Below are positions 33,789-42,213 of a stretch of 46,920 bases of DNA, piece by piece; the stretch's first letter is position 1; each line of letters begins with the position of its first letter. The DNA is taken from positions 1-46,920 of the forward strand of contig JAHEDU010000004.1 of assembly GCA_024641015.1 (NCBI GenBank), given 5' to 3'. Source of the stretch: Micrococcales bacterium. GTDB taxonomy: Bacteria > Actinomycetota > Actinomycetes > Actinomycetales > Microbacteriaceae. The notes under the pieces were generated by a model. It saw only the letters and a list, made by a program, of their open reading frames with translations. It was not told the origin of the DNA and searched no databases. Position numbers and translations under genes: made by a program.

Positions 33789-36700
33789 GCCGTTGAAGCC
33801 TGCAATCCTCAAAGACCTCCTCGGGTTGCCGTACGCGCCGACGGACGAGCAAAGCGCCGTTATCGACATGTCGCGCGAAGGAGTGCACCTTGTGTTGGCC
33901 GGTGCCGGATCAGGCAAGACCGAAACAATGTCGATGCGTGCGTTGTGGTTGATCGCGACGCAGGGGGTCCGTCCCGACCAAGTACTGGGCCTCACCTTCA
34001 CGCGCAAGGCCGCGCGTGAACTCGCGGAACGTTTCCGCCGCTACATCTCTCTCATGATTCAGCGTCGCGACCACTTCACGGCGGCCGGAATTGACCTCAG
34101 CCACCTGGGCGATGATCCGCACGGGTTTGCGGTGCCGACGGTGGCAACGTACAACTCGTTCGCGGCGCAAATCTTCAGCGACAACGCGGCACGAATCGGG
34201 TGGGACTCGGATACACCCGTCATCACCGAAGCAACCGCATACGGAATCGCCCGTGATGTCGTGATGAACACGGACAACCTCGGACTCGCGAACCTCGATG
34301 TTGGAATCGACACGATCGTGTCGGCCGTCATTCGCTTGTCGAACGAGCTCGCGGAATTCGAAATCGACGACACGACACCGATCATCGACATCGCGAAGCA
34401 GTTCGAGGCGATGGATAAATTCCCCTTCACTCTCAAGGGCGCGCTGGACATCAAGGACAAACTGGCCAAGGTCGCCGCGCTTCAGCACCTGATCCCTCTC
34501 GCGCTGGAATTCACCGAGGCGAAACGTTCGCGCGGGGTTGAATTTGCCGACCAGGTAACGTTTGCGCGTCGAATCGTCAACCGATTCGACGACGTCCGCG
34601 CCGAATATCAACAGCGCTACGGCGTTGTGATTCTCGACGAATACCAAGACACGTCATACGCCCAGACGAAACTGTTCACCGAGTTGTTCGGTCCGGAACG
34701 CATCACCGCTGTTGGCGACCCGAACCAGTCCATTTACGGTTGGCGCGGGGCAAGCCCGGCAAACGTCGCATCGTTCTTCGCTGACTTCGGACTTCCCACC
34801 AGCGAACCCAAGCAACTCGTCACGACGTGGCGAAACGGGACAAAAATCTTGGCCGCTGCGAACGCGATTCTTTCGAACCGCACTCAAACGCTTCCGCTTG
34901 ATGTGCCGGCCCTCAAGGCGGCGCCCGTCGCAAGTGAATTCCCGATTGACGCGACGTTCGCACCGACCATCGCCGACGAGGCCGAGCGCGTTGCGGCGTG
35001 GTTCGCGGCGCGTGCCGCCGAACCCCTCGTTGATTCCAAGACGGGCAAGTCGAAAGACCCGACGATGGCGATGCTCATCGAAAACCGCACTCACCTGCAG
35101 CCCTTCCTCGAGGCGTTCGATGCGATTGGCGTGAGGTATCACGTCCTCGGTGTCGCGGGAATCCTTAGCAACCCGTTCACCGCCGACCTGTATTGCGCCT
35201 TGTCGGTCATTGCCGACCCATCGGCCGGCGCGCGACTGATTCGACTTCTCGGCGGCACGCGTTGGCGTGTATCGGTTGATGACCTGTGGGCTCTTCACGG
35301 GCACGCCCGCAACATGGCCAAGAACTACACGACCGCAGAGCAGCGCAGCCGACTCGGTAAATCGCTTGTTCCCGATGAAGCTGATTCGCTGGTCGACGCA
35401 CTCGACGATCTGCGTTTCACGCCTCGCGACAAGATCCAGGTAGATGGTGGGCGCGGAATCAGTCGGGTTCGATTCTCCGACGACGGCTGGAAACGACTCC
35501 GACGAGCCGCCGAATTCTTCGCCGAATTGCGCGGTCACGTCGACCTGTCCATTCCCGACATGGTCAGTGTCACCGCCTCGCGACTGGGGCTTGATATCGA
35601 GGGACGCGCCGCGTTGACACGCAACCCCTCGGCACACCGTGAAGCGTTCAACGACCTCGTTCAGTCGTACTTGGCGATCCCGCAGTCACATTCGCTGCGC
35701 GGTTTTGTCGATTGGGTTTCCGCGGTCGAGCGCAAGGAAAAGAATTCGCCGCGCACCGAAGAGCCCGAACCCGGCACGGTGCAGATTCTGACGATCCACA
35801 CGTCCAAGGGACTCGAATGGGATGTGGTTGCCCTGCCCATGTGGACGCGTGATGCGGATCCGAAAACATCCACGAACTATCGCGGAGACCTGTCCTCCAA
35901 GGCCAACGAACTCGGTTGGCTCAACCTCGGCGCGCTCCCGCGCGAATTCCGAAAGGACAAGTCGTTCCTGCCCGAATTCGACTGGCGGGGGAAGACAACG
36001 CTCGACGAGCTCGAGAAAGAGTTCTCGGGCAAGTACAACAAGTCTGAACAGACTGACGGATACTCGGCGCGGTTGAAGAAAGAAATCTACCTCCCGGAGG
36101 AGCGTCGACTGATGTACGTTGCGGTGACGCGAGCGCGACACCGACTGCACATCTCGGGTTCGTGGTGGGTCAACCCGATTCCGACCAAGTCGTTCCTCGT
36201 GAACCCCGCGAAAGCGCGCACCGTCGCGCCGACGAGCCAGGTGCCCAGCTTCTATTTCGAGGAGCTGTGCCGAGCCGTCGACGACACGGGCAAGCCGCTC
36301 ATCGACCGCGACGCGGTGGTGGACGAGTTCCCAGTCGAGAATCCGACCAAGGACAAGGGAACCGTGACATGGCCACGCGACCCGCTGGGTTCGCCCGCAA
36401 ACCGAGCTCGCTACGAAGCCGCGGCCGCACGTGTTCGCGCTGCGACGGGTTCGCTCGAGCCGAGTTGGATGGAATCGATCGAACACCTCACCGCCATCCG
36501 CGACGACACGCAAGCACAGGTGCCCGTGCGAATCCCCGCTTCGCGATACGCGGAATGGGCGATGGATGTGTCAAAGGTCAAAGAGGGCAACCGTCGTCCG
36601 GTGCCGTCACGTCCGTATCGAGCCGCGCGGATCGGTACCGAGATGCACCTGTGGATTGAACAGGGCGTTTACGACGAAGGTCCTCTCGAATTCGTCGACT

Positions 36701-37089
36701 CCGACGGAATCGACGATGGTGTCAACATCGATGAATTAAAGGCGAAGTTCCTGGCCTCACGCTGGAATGGGCTCACGCCCGAACACCAGGAAATCGAAAT
36801 TCTGCTTCCCCAGGGTCGACACATCGTCGTCTGCAAGATTGACGCGGTGTTCAACCTCGACGGACGCTGGACAGTGGTCGACTGGAAAACGGGCGCGACC
36901 CCGTCGACGGAAGAGGAAAAGGACGTCAAGGCGATGCAGTTGGTGCTGTATCGCCGTGCCTTCGCCGAGTGGAAGGGAATCCCCGTCGACGATGTCGACG
37001 CGATTCTGTACTACGTCAAACACGACTGGGAATGGGCGATCGAGCCCGACCGACTCGCGCGACTCGACGCGCTGCCCATCATCGACTAG
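33781..37089 (+). CDS. adnB: Helicase-nuclease subunit AdnB
   Basis: A 1102-residue partner of AdnA and probably the main motor. UvrD-like motifs are complete: GAGSGKTE (41-48), FTRKAARELAERF, ILDEYQDTSYAQ (D286, E287), VGDPNQSIYGWRGA, and HTSKGLEWDVV with YVAVTRARHRL. The C-terminal RecB-like nuclease shows GTEMHLWIE, CKIDAVF and VVDWKTG. Together with AdnA it makes a dual-motor, dual-nuclease recombination machine. AGGAAG stands upstream of the ATG inside adnA. No recBCD genes are seen here. Confidence 0.93.
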   Translation: MTEPLKPAILKDLLGLPYAPTDEQSAVIDMSREGVHLVLAGAGSGKTETMSMRALWLIATQGVRPDQVLGLTFTRKAARELAERFRRYISLMIQRRDHFTAAGIDLSHLGDDPHGFAVPTVATYNSFAAQIFSDNAARIGWDSDTPVITEATAYGIARDVVMNTDNLGLANLDVGIDTIVSAVIRLSNELAEFEIDDTTPIIDIAKQFEAMDKFPFTLKGALDIKDKLAKVAALQHLIPLALEFTEAKRSRGVEFADQVTFARRIVNRFDDVRAEYQQRYGVVILDEYQDTSYAQTKLFTELFGPERITAVGDPNQSIYGWRGASPANVASFFADFGLPTSEPKQLVTTWRNGTKILAAANAILSNRTQTLPLDVPALKAAPVASEFPIDATFAPTIADEAERVAAWFAARAAEPLVDSKTGKSKDPTMAMLIENRTHLQPFLEAFDAIGVRYHVLGVAGILSNPFTADLYCALSVIADPSAGARLIRLLGGTRWRVSVDDLWALHGHARNMAKNYTTAEQRSRLGKSLVPDEADSLVDALDDLRFTPRDKIQVDGGRGISRVRFSDDGWKRLRRAAEFFAELRGHVDLSIPDMVSVTASRLGLDIEGRAALTRNPSAHREAFNDLVQSYLAIPQSHSLRGFVDWVSAVERKEKNSPRTEEPEPGTVQILTIHTSKGLEWDVVALPMWTRDADPKTSTNYRGDLSSKANELGWLNLGALPREFRKDKSFLPEFDWRGKTTLDELEKEFSGKYNKSEQTDGYSARLKKEIYLPEERRLMYVAVTRARHRLHISGSWWVNPIPTKSFLVNPAKARTVAPTSQVPSFYFEELCRAVDDTGKPLIDRDAVVDEFPVENPTKDKGTVTWPRDPLGSPANRARYEAAAARVRAATGSLEPSWMESIEHLTAIRDDTQAQVPVRIPASRYAEWAMDVSKVKEGNRRPVPSRPYRAARIGTEMHLWIEQGVYDEGPLEFVDSDGIDDGVNIDELKAKFLASRWNGLTPEHQEIEILLPQGRHIVVCKIDAVFNLDGRWTVVDWKTGATPSTEEEKDVKAMQLVLYRRAFAEWKGIPVDDVDAILYYVKHDWEWAIEPDRLARLDALPIID

Positions 37090-37095
37090 GTCGAA

Positions 37096-38355
37096 CTAAA
37101 GAATTTCGTCCTCGCGCGGGCGATCGGGGTCATCCCCAGCGGGCGCGGCTTCAGGCGCTGAGGATTCGGCCGAAGGCGACGCGTCGACGGTCGGCTGGAT
37201 CAACGACCTCGGCTGTTCGGCGGGTTCGACGTCAGAGAAGAATGCTTCGACGATGATTTCGTCAACCACCACGGGCTCGGGCTCTGCAACAACGGTCGGG
37301 GCATCCTCGACGAAGGCGGGCGCAGGCTCTTCCGCGACAACGGTCGGTGCATCCTCCACGTACGGCTCGGCCGCCACCTCGGTGACCGCTTCGGCGACAA
37401 CGGGCGAGTCCACCAGCAGGCTCACCGGTTTCACCGGCGAAGCGCCGAGGGACATCGCGGGGTTGTCCGTCACCGCGGCGACAAGGTTGGTCAGCATCTT
37501 GACGGCGTCGTCGATGTTGGGCTCGTCGTTGTTGTCGACGCAGTACACAAGCCAACGAGCGATTTCCAGTTCGGACAGGAACCGTGCACGGTGACCGACG
37601 CGGCGGTCGTTGCTTCCGCGGTGGGCAATGTAGTCGGTGACAAATCCAGCCGAAACTTCGGGGGCAAGAGGCCCGACGATTGCCTTGAGATCGTTCGCGG
37701 GGTCGCCCACACATGCGTCAGCCCAGTGAATCATGCCGACGACGTCATCGCCCGCGGTCAGCACCGATTCGAATTCGAGGTTGCCGTGCGTGATGGTCGG
37801 AACGAATTGCCACAGTTCCTGGTCCTCAATCGCGGCATCCCAGCGATCCAACAATGCGCTGGGCACGCGAGTTGTCTGGTGTGCGCGGTCGATCGCACCG
37901 GCAGCCTCACGAACCGCATCAAGCGCAGTCTTGGTGGGGACTGCATCGCGCTTGACGATCGTCGTCGGCAACGAGTGAAGGGAAGCCAGAGCAAGCGCCA
38001 ACGACGGCAACATCGGTCGAACATCACGGACAGTCGACAACGGTTGTCCTTGAGCTTCCTCGGTGACGACGACGCGGCGCTTACCCAGCAAACCTGCGCC
38101 AAGCGTGTGCGGAACGTCAAACCCGAGTCGTTCGCGAACCCCGGCGCTGAGCAACTGGCCAACGCGGTGTTCGTTGTCTTGAATCTTTGCGGCCTCAGCG
38201 GTCATTGGCGAAGCTATCGAAATCACGGCGCCATCACTGGTCCGGCAGGTCACGCGGTCGAGTTCAGCGGTCGACGTGTCGCGGTATCCGTCGATGTGAA
38301 GACCGGGGATTTCGGCAACGGCCCACGCCGTTAGCATGATGGGAGACAACGCCAT
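37096..38355 (-). CDS. Degenerate aminoglycoside-phosphotransferase-like protein
   Basis: A 419-residue protein. Residues about 1-280 have the layout of APH-type kinases, but the Brenner motif is THGNLEFESVL rather than HGDLH-x-x-N and the metal motif is IHWADACVGDPANDL, with His replacing the expected Asp. It is therefore probably a pseudokinase or an atypical enzyme. Similar degenerate phosphotransferases occur next to uvrD2 or adnB in Microbacteriaceae. Residues about 310-419 are an acidic, Val/Pro/Glu-rich tail with a 16-residue tandem repeat. The ATG at 38355 has TACAGT 6 bp upstream. Confidence 0.72.
   Translation of the reverse strand: MALSPIMLTAWAVAEIPGLHIDGYRDTSTAELDRVTCRTSDGAVISIASPMTAEAAKIQDNEHRVGQLLSAGVRERLGFDVPHTLGAGLLGKRRVVVTEEAQGQPLSTVRDVRPMLPSLALALASLHSLPTTIVKRDAVPTKTALDAVREAAGAIDRAHQTTRVPSALLDRWDAAIEDQELWQFVPTITHGNLEFESVLTAGDDVVGMIHWADACVGDPANDLKAIVGPLAPEVSAGFVTDYIAHRGSNDRRVGHRARFLSELEIARWLVYCVDNNDEPNIDDAVKMLTNLVAAVTDNPAMSLGASPVKPVSLLVDSPVVAEAVTEVAAEPYVEDAPTVVAEEPAPAFVEDAPTVVAEPEPVVVDEIIVEAFFSDVEPAEQPRSLIQPTVDASPSAESSAPEAAPAGDDPDRPREDEIL
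37289..37357. repeat. 48-bp tandem repeat in the phosphotransferase tail
   Basis: ACAACGGTCGG followed by GCATCCTC occurs at 37289 and again at 37337, giving a 48-bp period. On the minus strand it encodes two copies of VEDAPTVVAE. Confidence 0.65.
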
Positions 38356-38367
38356 ATCGCTACTGTA
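38356..38367 (-). promoter_or_regulatory. Leaderless-type promoter of the phosphotransferase gene
   Basis: On the minus strand TACAGT (38362-38367), AGCGAT, then ATG at 38355. The hexamer overlaps that of the opposite promoter by five bases. Confidence 0.6.
38361..38366 (+). promoter_or_regulatory. -10 element of uvrD2
   Basis: TACTGT, predicted start near 38373, with a leader of about 40 nt ending in GAGAGGAGG before the ATG at 38413. Confidence 0.5.
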
Positions 38368-38412
38368 TGGCGAAGCGCCGCGGGGTCGGCGTTGCCACGC
38401 GAGAGGAGGGTC

Positions 38413-40113
38413 ATGAGCGCGCTCATCGATGCCCTCGACGAAAATCAGCAGCGTGTTGCCCTCTCGCTGATTGGCCCGATGCGCGTTCTCGCCGGTGCCG
38501 GGTCGGGAAAGACGCGAGCCATCACGCACCGAATCGCTTTCGGCGTCGAGACCGGCGTGTACGCCCCCGAAAAGGTGCTGGCGTTGTCCTTCACGACGAA
38601 GGCAGCGGGCGAGATGCGTTCACGACTCGCAGCTCTCGGTGTTAACGCGGTCGCCTGTCGCACATTCCACTCCGCCGCAATGCGACAACTCATGTACTTC
38701 TGGCCGGACGTCATCGGGGGAGACTTCCCGAAGGTGCGGTCGGGCAAGGCCGCATTGCTGACTCAAGCGGCCGAGCAACTCAAGATCTCGTCGGCGACCG
38801 ATGTTCTTCGCGCGATGGCGGCCGAGATCGAGTGGCGCAAGGTTCGATTGCTCACGCCCGAGCAGTACGCGACGGCGCTCGAAAGCCGACCGCTTCCGTC
38901 GACGCTGACCGTCGACAAAGCGATGGCGCTGATTGAGCGGTACGAGAAGCTCAAGGACGAGCGCCGCGAACTCGACTTCGAGGACGTTCTGGTGACGACG
39001 CTCGGCTTGCTCGAATCAGAGACCTGGGTCCGTGAACGCGTCCACGAAGAATTCCGCTTCTTCGTCGTCGACGAGTTCCAAGACGTCTCACCCGTTCAGC
39101 GGGCACTTCTCGACGCGTGGCGCGGCAACCGCTCGGACATTTGTGTCGTTGGTGACCCGAACCAAACGATTTATTCCTTCGCCGGCGCAACTAGCGAGCA
39201 CCTGCTTCGCTTCGGCGAGCAATTCCCGAACGCCATCACGGTGACGCTCGACCGCAACTATCGTTCGACGCCCGAGATCGTTCATGTCGCGAACGCACTC
39301 ATCCCCGATTCGCCGCTCGAACTGGTGTCGACAACGGAAAGTGGCCCTGTGCCGCAACTTCGCTCAACCGCGTCCGACGCCGAAGAAGCTCGGGCAATTG
39401 CCGCGAACATCAAAGCGAAGATTGAGTCCGGGATTCGCCCCGAGAACATTGCGATTTTGTACCGAATCAACTCGCAGTCGATCGGACTAGAGACGGCGCT
39501 GGGATCTGCGGGAGTCCCCTTCCGTGTTCGCGGGTCGCGATTCTTTGAAGAGCAAGCCGTTCGCGAAACGATGCTCATCCTTCGTGGAACCGCGGCGACG
39601 AATCCGTCGATGTCGGCCCGCGATGCGTTGTCGATGATTCTGCGCGAACACTTCAACTGGATGTCCAAGCCGCCGACCAACCCGATCGAACGTCACTCGT
39701 GGAACGTCTTGGCCGCTGTTCAATCGCTCGCCGAGTCGCTTCCCGACACGGCAACCGCGGCCGAACTGCTCGCCGATCTCACGCACCGCGCCGAAGCCGA
39801 TGTCGAGCCGACCGTGAACGCCGTGACGCTGTCGACGATTCACGCGGCAAAGGGACTCGAGTGGGATTGCGTCTATATCGCCGGGGTCAGCGAAGGACTA
39901 TTGCCGCTGTCGTTCGCGACAGACGACGCGGCGATCGCTGAAGAGCGGCGACTTCTCTACGTCGCCGTCACGCGCGCGCGACACGAACTCACGCTGTCGT
40001 GGGCCGAACGCGGTGCGAACCAGTCGGGCACTCGGACGCGCAGCCGCTTTATTCCTGCGGCTCTGGCAGCGACTGACACCCGCACCGCGGATGCACCGCG
40101 TGCGGACGGATAA
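38413..40113 (+). CDS. uvrD2: UvrD-like DNA helicase, UvrD2 type without HRDC
   Basis: A 566-residue superfamily 1 helicase. Walker A GAGSGKTR, FTTKAAGEM, DFEDVL, VVDEFQDVS, VGDPNQTIYSFAGA, LDRNYRSTPEIV, TIHAAKGLEWDCV and LLYVAVTRARHEL are all present. Position after adnAB and sequence style fit UvrD2, but the M. tuberculosis protein (about 700 residues) continues with an HRDC domain and a tetracysteine module, both absent here; the protein ends in a disordered TRTADAPRADG tail. The ATG at 38413 has GGAGG 4-5 bases upstream, better than the TTG at 38392. The last 65 bp overlap a convergent gene. Confidence 0.86.
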   Translation: MSALIDALDENQQRVALSLIGPMRVLAGAGSGKTRAITHRIAFGVETGVYAPEKVLALSFTTKAAGEMRSRLAALGVNAVACRTFHSAAMRQLMYFWPDVIGGDFPKVRSGKAALLTQAAEQLKISSATDVLRAMAAEIEWRKVRLLTPEQYATALESRPLPSTLTVDKAMALIERYEKLKDERRELDFEDVLVTTLGLLESETWVRERVHEEFRFFVVDEFQDVSPVQRALLDAWRGNRSDICVVGDPNQTIYSFAGATSEHLLRFGEQFPNAITVTLDRNYRSTPEIVHVANALIPDSPLELVSTTESGPVPQLRSTASDAEEARAIAANIKAKIESGIRPENIAILYRINSQSIGLETALGSAGVPFRVRGSRFFEEQAVRETMLILRGTAATNPSMSARDALSMILREHFNWMSKPPTNPIERHSWNVLAAVQSLAESLPDTATAAELLADLTHRAEADVEPTVNAVTLSTIHAAKGLEWDCVYIAGVSEGLLPLSFATDDAAIAEERRLLYVAVTRARHELTLSWAERGANQSGTRTRSRFIPAALAATDTRTADAPRADG

Positions 40114-40810
40114 CCCGTCCAAACGTCTCGGCGTCAATTCGCGTTGAATAGCCGCTGCCCGCGGTCATCACCGACAGCACTTCCGACGCGGCGTGCGTCA
40201 CGAGCGCCCGAGTGGGGTGCGCGGTTCGAGACCAGACTTGCGGCGCGATGGCGCTCCACGCGGGGTCCGCGTCGATTCGCTCGAGTTCGACACACGTGAC
40301 GCACGCCGATTGGCCCGGTCGAACTAATGGACCGATCAGCGCGGAGGATTCGGTGAACACGACCGTCAGGTGATCGATGTCCCCACCGAGCCACGGTTGA
40401 ACGTCCATGGGGGAGACGACGAAGTCGCTGACGAGAACCACCACGTCCACCGTGATCGGGTCAACGTCTGTTGAATGCGTCACGACGGTCGTGGTCGAGA
40501 AGGCCGGCGCGCAGCGCTCGGCGAGAAGTCGGGTCGAGTCGGTCCGGCCGACGACGGCAACGCGGGGGAGCGGGATTCCCGGTCGTGACCCCAGGATCGG
40601 CGCGACGTGCTGGCGAAGAGCCGCACTTCGTTCGCCGCCCAACAACGCCGTCAGCCGCTGCGTCGATGTTCCCTTCACCAGATCGCCAAGTGCGCGCGCG
40701 GTCACGTCGTCGACGTCGTCAAACTGAACTCGAACGGGGTCGATTCCCGCCTGTGCCGAGTCGTGGGTGCGCCAGACGACGGGAATGGTGGGATCGATTT
40801 GGACGAACAC
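40049..40810 (-). CDS. E1-like / cyclodehydratase-family protein, degenerate
   Basis: A 253-residue protein resembling the ThiF/E1-like proteins annotated as TOMM cyclodehydratase or leader-peptide-binding proteins. A CVTC motif and a C-terminal HPRCGC give four cysteines that could hold zinc, as in that family. The nucleotide-binding glycine motif is absent: the strand reads VAVVGRTDSTRLLAE. No YcaO, precursor peptide or transporter is nearby, so a thiazole/oxazole pathway is not supported. Comparable genes sit beside uvrD2 in other actinobacteria. The start GTG 40810 lies 32 bp after the Zincin_2 gene, with CATCCT 6 bp upstream as a possible weak -10. Confidence 0.62.
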   Translation of the reverse strand: MFVQIDPTIPVVWRTHDSAQAGIDPVRVQFDDVDDVTARALGDLVKGTSTQRLTALLGGERSAALRQHVAPILGSRPGIPLPRVAVVGRTDSTRLLAERCAPAFSTTTVVTHSTDVDPITVDVVVLVSDFVVSPMDVQPWLGGDIDHLTVVFTESSALIGPLVRPGQSACVTCVELERIDADPAWSAIAPQVWSRTAHPTRALVTHAASEVLSVMTAGSGYSTRIDAETFGRVIRPHAVHPRCGCQSLPEPQE

Positions 40811-40842
40811 TCCGCGAGGATGTCAGGTTTCGACATCGGTCG

Positions 40843-42180
40843 TCAGTTTTCGTCCACAGTCCCGTCGTTGTCGAGCAGTTCCTGCAGTGCGACATCCATC
40901 GCGTCGGGAATCGTTGGACCGCCGGTCAGTCGCGAGATCAACGCCGCGGGATTGTCAATGTCTTCGGCTGTCGGGACCGCATCCGGGTGGTCCCACAGTG
41001 CGTCGCGCTTGTCGGCGCCGACAGCGTCGTGGACTCGTTTCCACATATCCGCCGCCTCGCGAAGTCGACGAGGTCGCGCCTCGATTCCGACGAGCCCGGC
41101 CAGAGCCTTTTCACCGGGTCGACCAACCGCGCGCTGTCGGCGGACCATTTCGGCTATCGCGTCACGACTGGGCAGTCGACTGGCCGCTTGATTTGCGACG
41201 ACGTCCACCCACCCTTCAACCAACGCGAGCACCGTTTCGATTCGGGCGAGGGCGACCAGTTGGTCATCCGTCTTCGGGGGAATCAAAGCGCCGTCACCGA
41301 CCAGGCGGCGAAGCGATTCGGGGTCGGACATGTCGACGTCTTCCATCGCATCGCGCAGTGCGTCCGAGTTGATGGAAATTCCATTGGCGTATTCGGTGAT
41401 CGCGGCGATCAGCGCAAGCTTCAGCCACTTCGCGTGCTTGAACAGTCTGGCGTGGGCGATTTCGCGAATCGCGAGGTACAACACCACGTCGTGCAACGGG
41501 ATGTCGAGGCCCTCAGCGAATGCCGCTGCGTTCTGGGGAATTAGGACCGCTCGGAGTTCGTGGTCCAGTGCCCCGTCGAGCAGGGGGATGCCGAGGTCGC
41601 TGCCGGTGGTGACTTCCTCGGAAAGCTGCCCCACGATTTGGCCGAGTTGCAGCGAGAACAGTGTTCCACCGAGGCGACCGAGCGCGGTGAATGCGCCTTC
41701 CTGGCGTGCGTCGATGTCGTCATCGTCGGGCAGCTGTTCGGTCAACAGCTTTTCCGCGGCCCGCGAAATCGATCGGGCGACGGGCTCGGCAATCTGAATC
41801 CACACGGGAATCGTCGCACGTGCCCATTCGGGCCGGGTCATCAGGCTTGGCGTGGAGGCAAGCGGCGAGATGCTGGTCGCTTCGTCCAGCCAGAGGGCTG
41901 CCAGTTGCAATGCCGAGTTCGCGGTGTCGAGAACCGCGGGGCTCACGGCAATCGCTTTCGCGTTGGCCGCGTTTGTCGCAGTGTCGCGCACGAGCTTTTC
42001 GGTGATTCCCTCGCCGCCCTGCGACAGAGCCGCTTGGAACTGCGCGAGCATCGCCTGGATGGACGCTGGATCGCCTGGAAGTCCGGCGGCCTTGGCGAAC
42101 TCGGCCACGTCGAATTCTTCGCCGTTTTCAAGGAAACGGCGGATCATGTCGCGAAAGTCTTCGGACTCGTCGTCGGTCAT
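40843..42180 (-). CDS. Zincin_2-family putative zinc metalloprotease
   Basis: A 445-residue actinobacterial protein of the PF10103/DUF2342 group, formerly noted as F420-associated. The zincin helix is REIAHARLFKHAKW, containing Glu and His at the expected spacing, with no classical HExxH. The N-terminus is acidic and helical. Its enzymatic activity is unproved. The ATG at 42180 has TACGGT 6 bp upstream and faces the PDZ protease gene. The E1-like gene follows on the same strand after 32 bp. Confidence 0.82.
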   Translation of the reverse strand: MTDDESEDFRDMIRRFLENGEEFDVAEFAKAAGLPGDPASIQAMLAQFQAALSQGGEGITEKLVRDTATNAANAKAIAVSPAVLDTANSALQLAALWLDEATSISPLASTPSLMTRPEWARATIPVWIQIAEPVARSISRAAEKLLTEQLPDDDDIDARQEGAFTALGRLGGTLFSLQLGQIVGQLSEEVTTGSDLGIPLLDGALDHELRAVLIPQNAAAFAEGLDIPLHDVVLYLAIREIAHARLFKHAKWLKLALIAAITEYANGISINSDALRDAMEDVDMSDPESLRRLVGDGALIPPKTDDQLVALARIETVLALVEGWVDVVANQAASRLPSRDAIAEMVRRQRAVGRPGEKALAGLVGIEARPRRLREAADMWKRVHDAVGADKRDALWDHPDAVPTAEDIDNPAALISRLTGGPTIPDAMDVALQELLDNDGTVDEN

Positions 42181-42192
42181 GACTCCACCGTA
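42181..42192 (-). promoter_or_regulatory. Leaderless-type promoter of the Zincin_2 gene
   Basis: On the minus strand TACGGT (42187-42192), GGAGTC, then ATG at 42180. Confidence 0.6.
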
Positions 42193-42200
42193 GTCTCACC

Positions 42201-42213
42201 TAGTCTGGTTGTC
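42201..42213 (+). promoter_or_regulatory. Leaderless-type promoter of the PDZ protease gene
   Basis: TAGTCT (42201-42206), GGTTGTC, then GTG at 42214. Confidence 0.58.

Noticed and set aside
37289-37357. CRISPR-like direct repeats
   Set aside because: Only two imperfect copies with a 48-bp period, fully inside a coding tail; no spacers of the expected type and no cas genes.
40049-42180. Thiazole/oxazole peptide (TOMM) biosynthesis cluster
   Set aside because: Only one degenerate E1-like protein is present; no YcaO, dehydrogenase, precursor peptide or exporter is seen.
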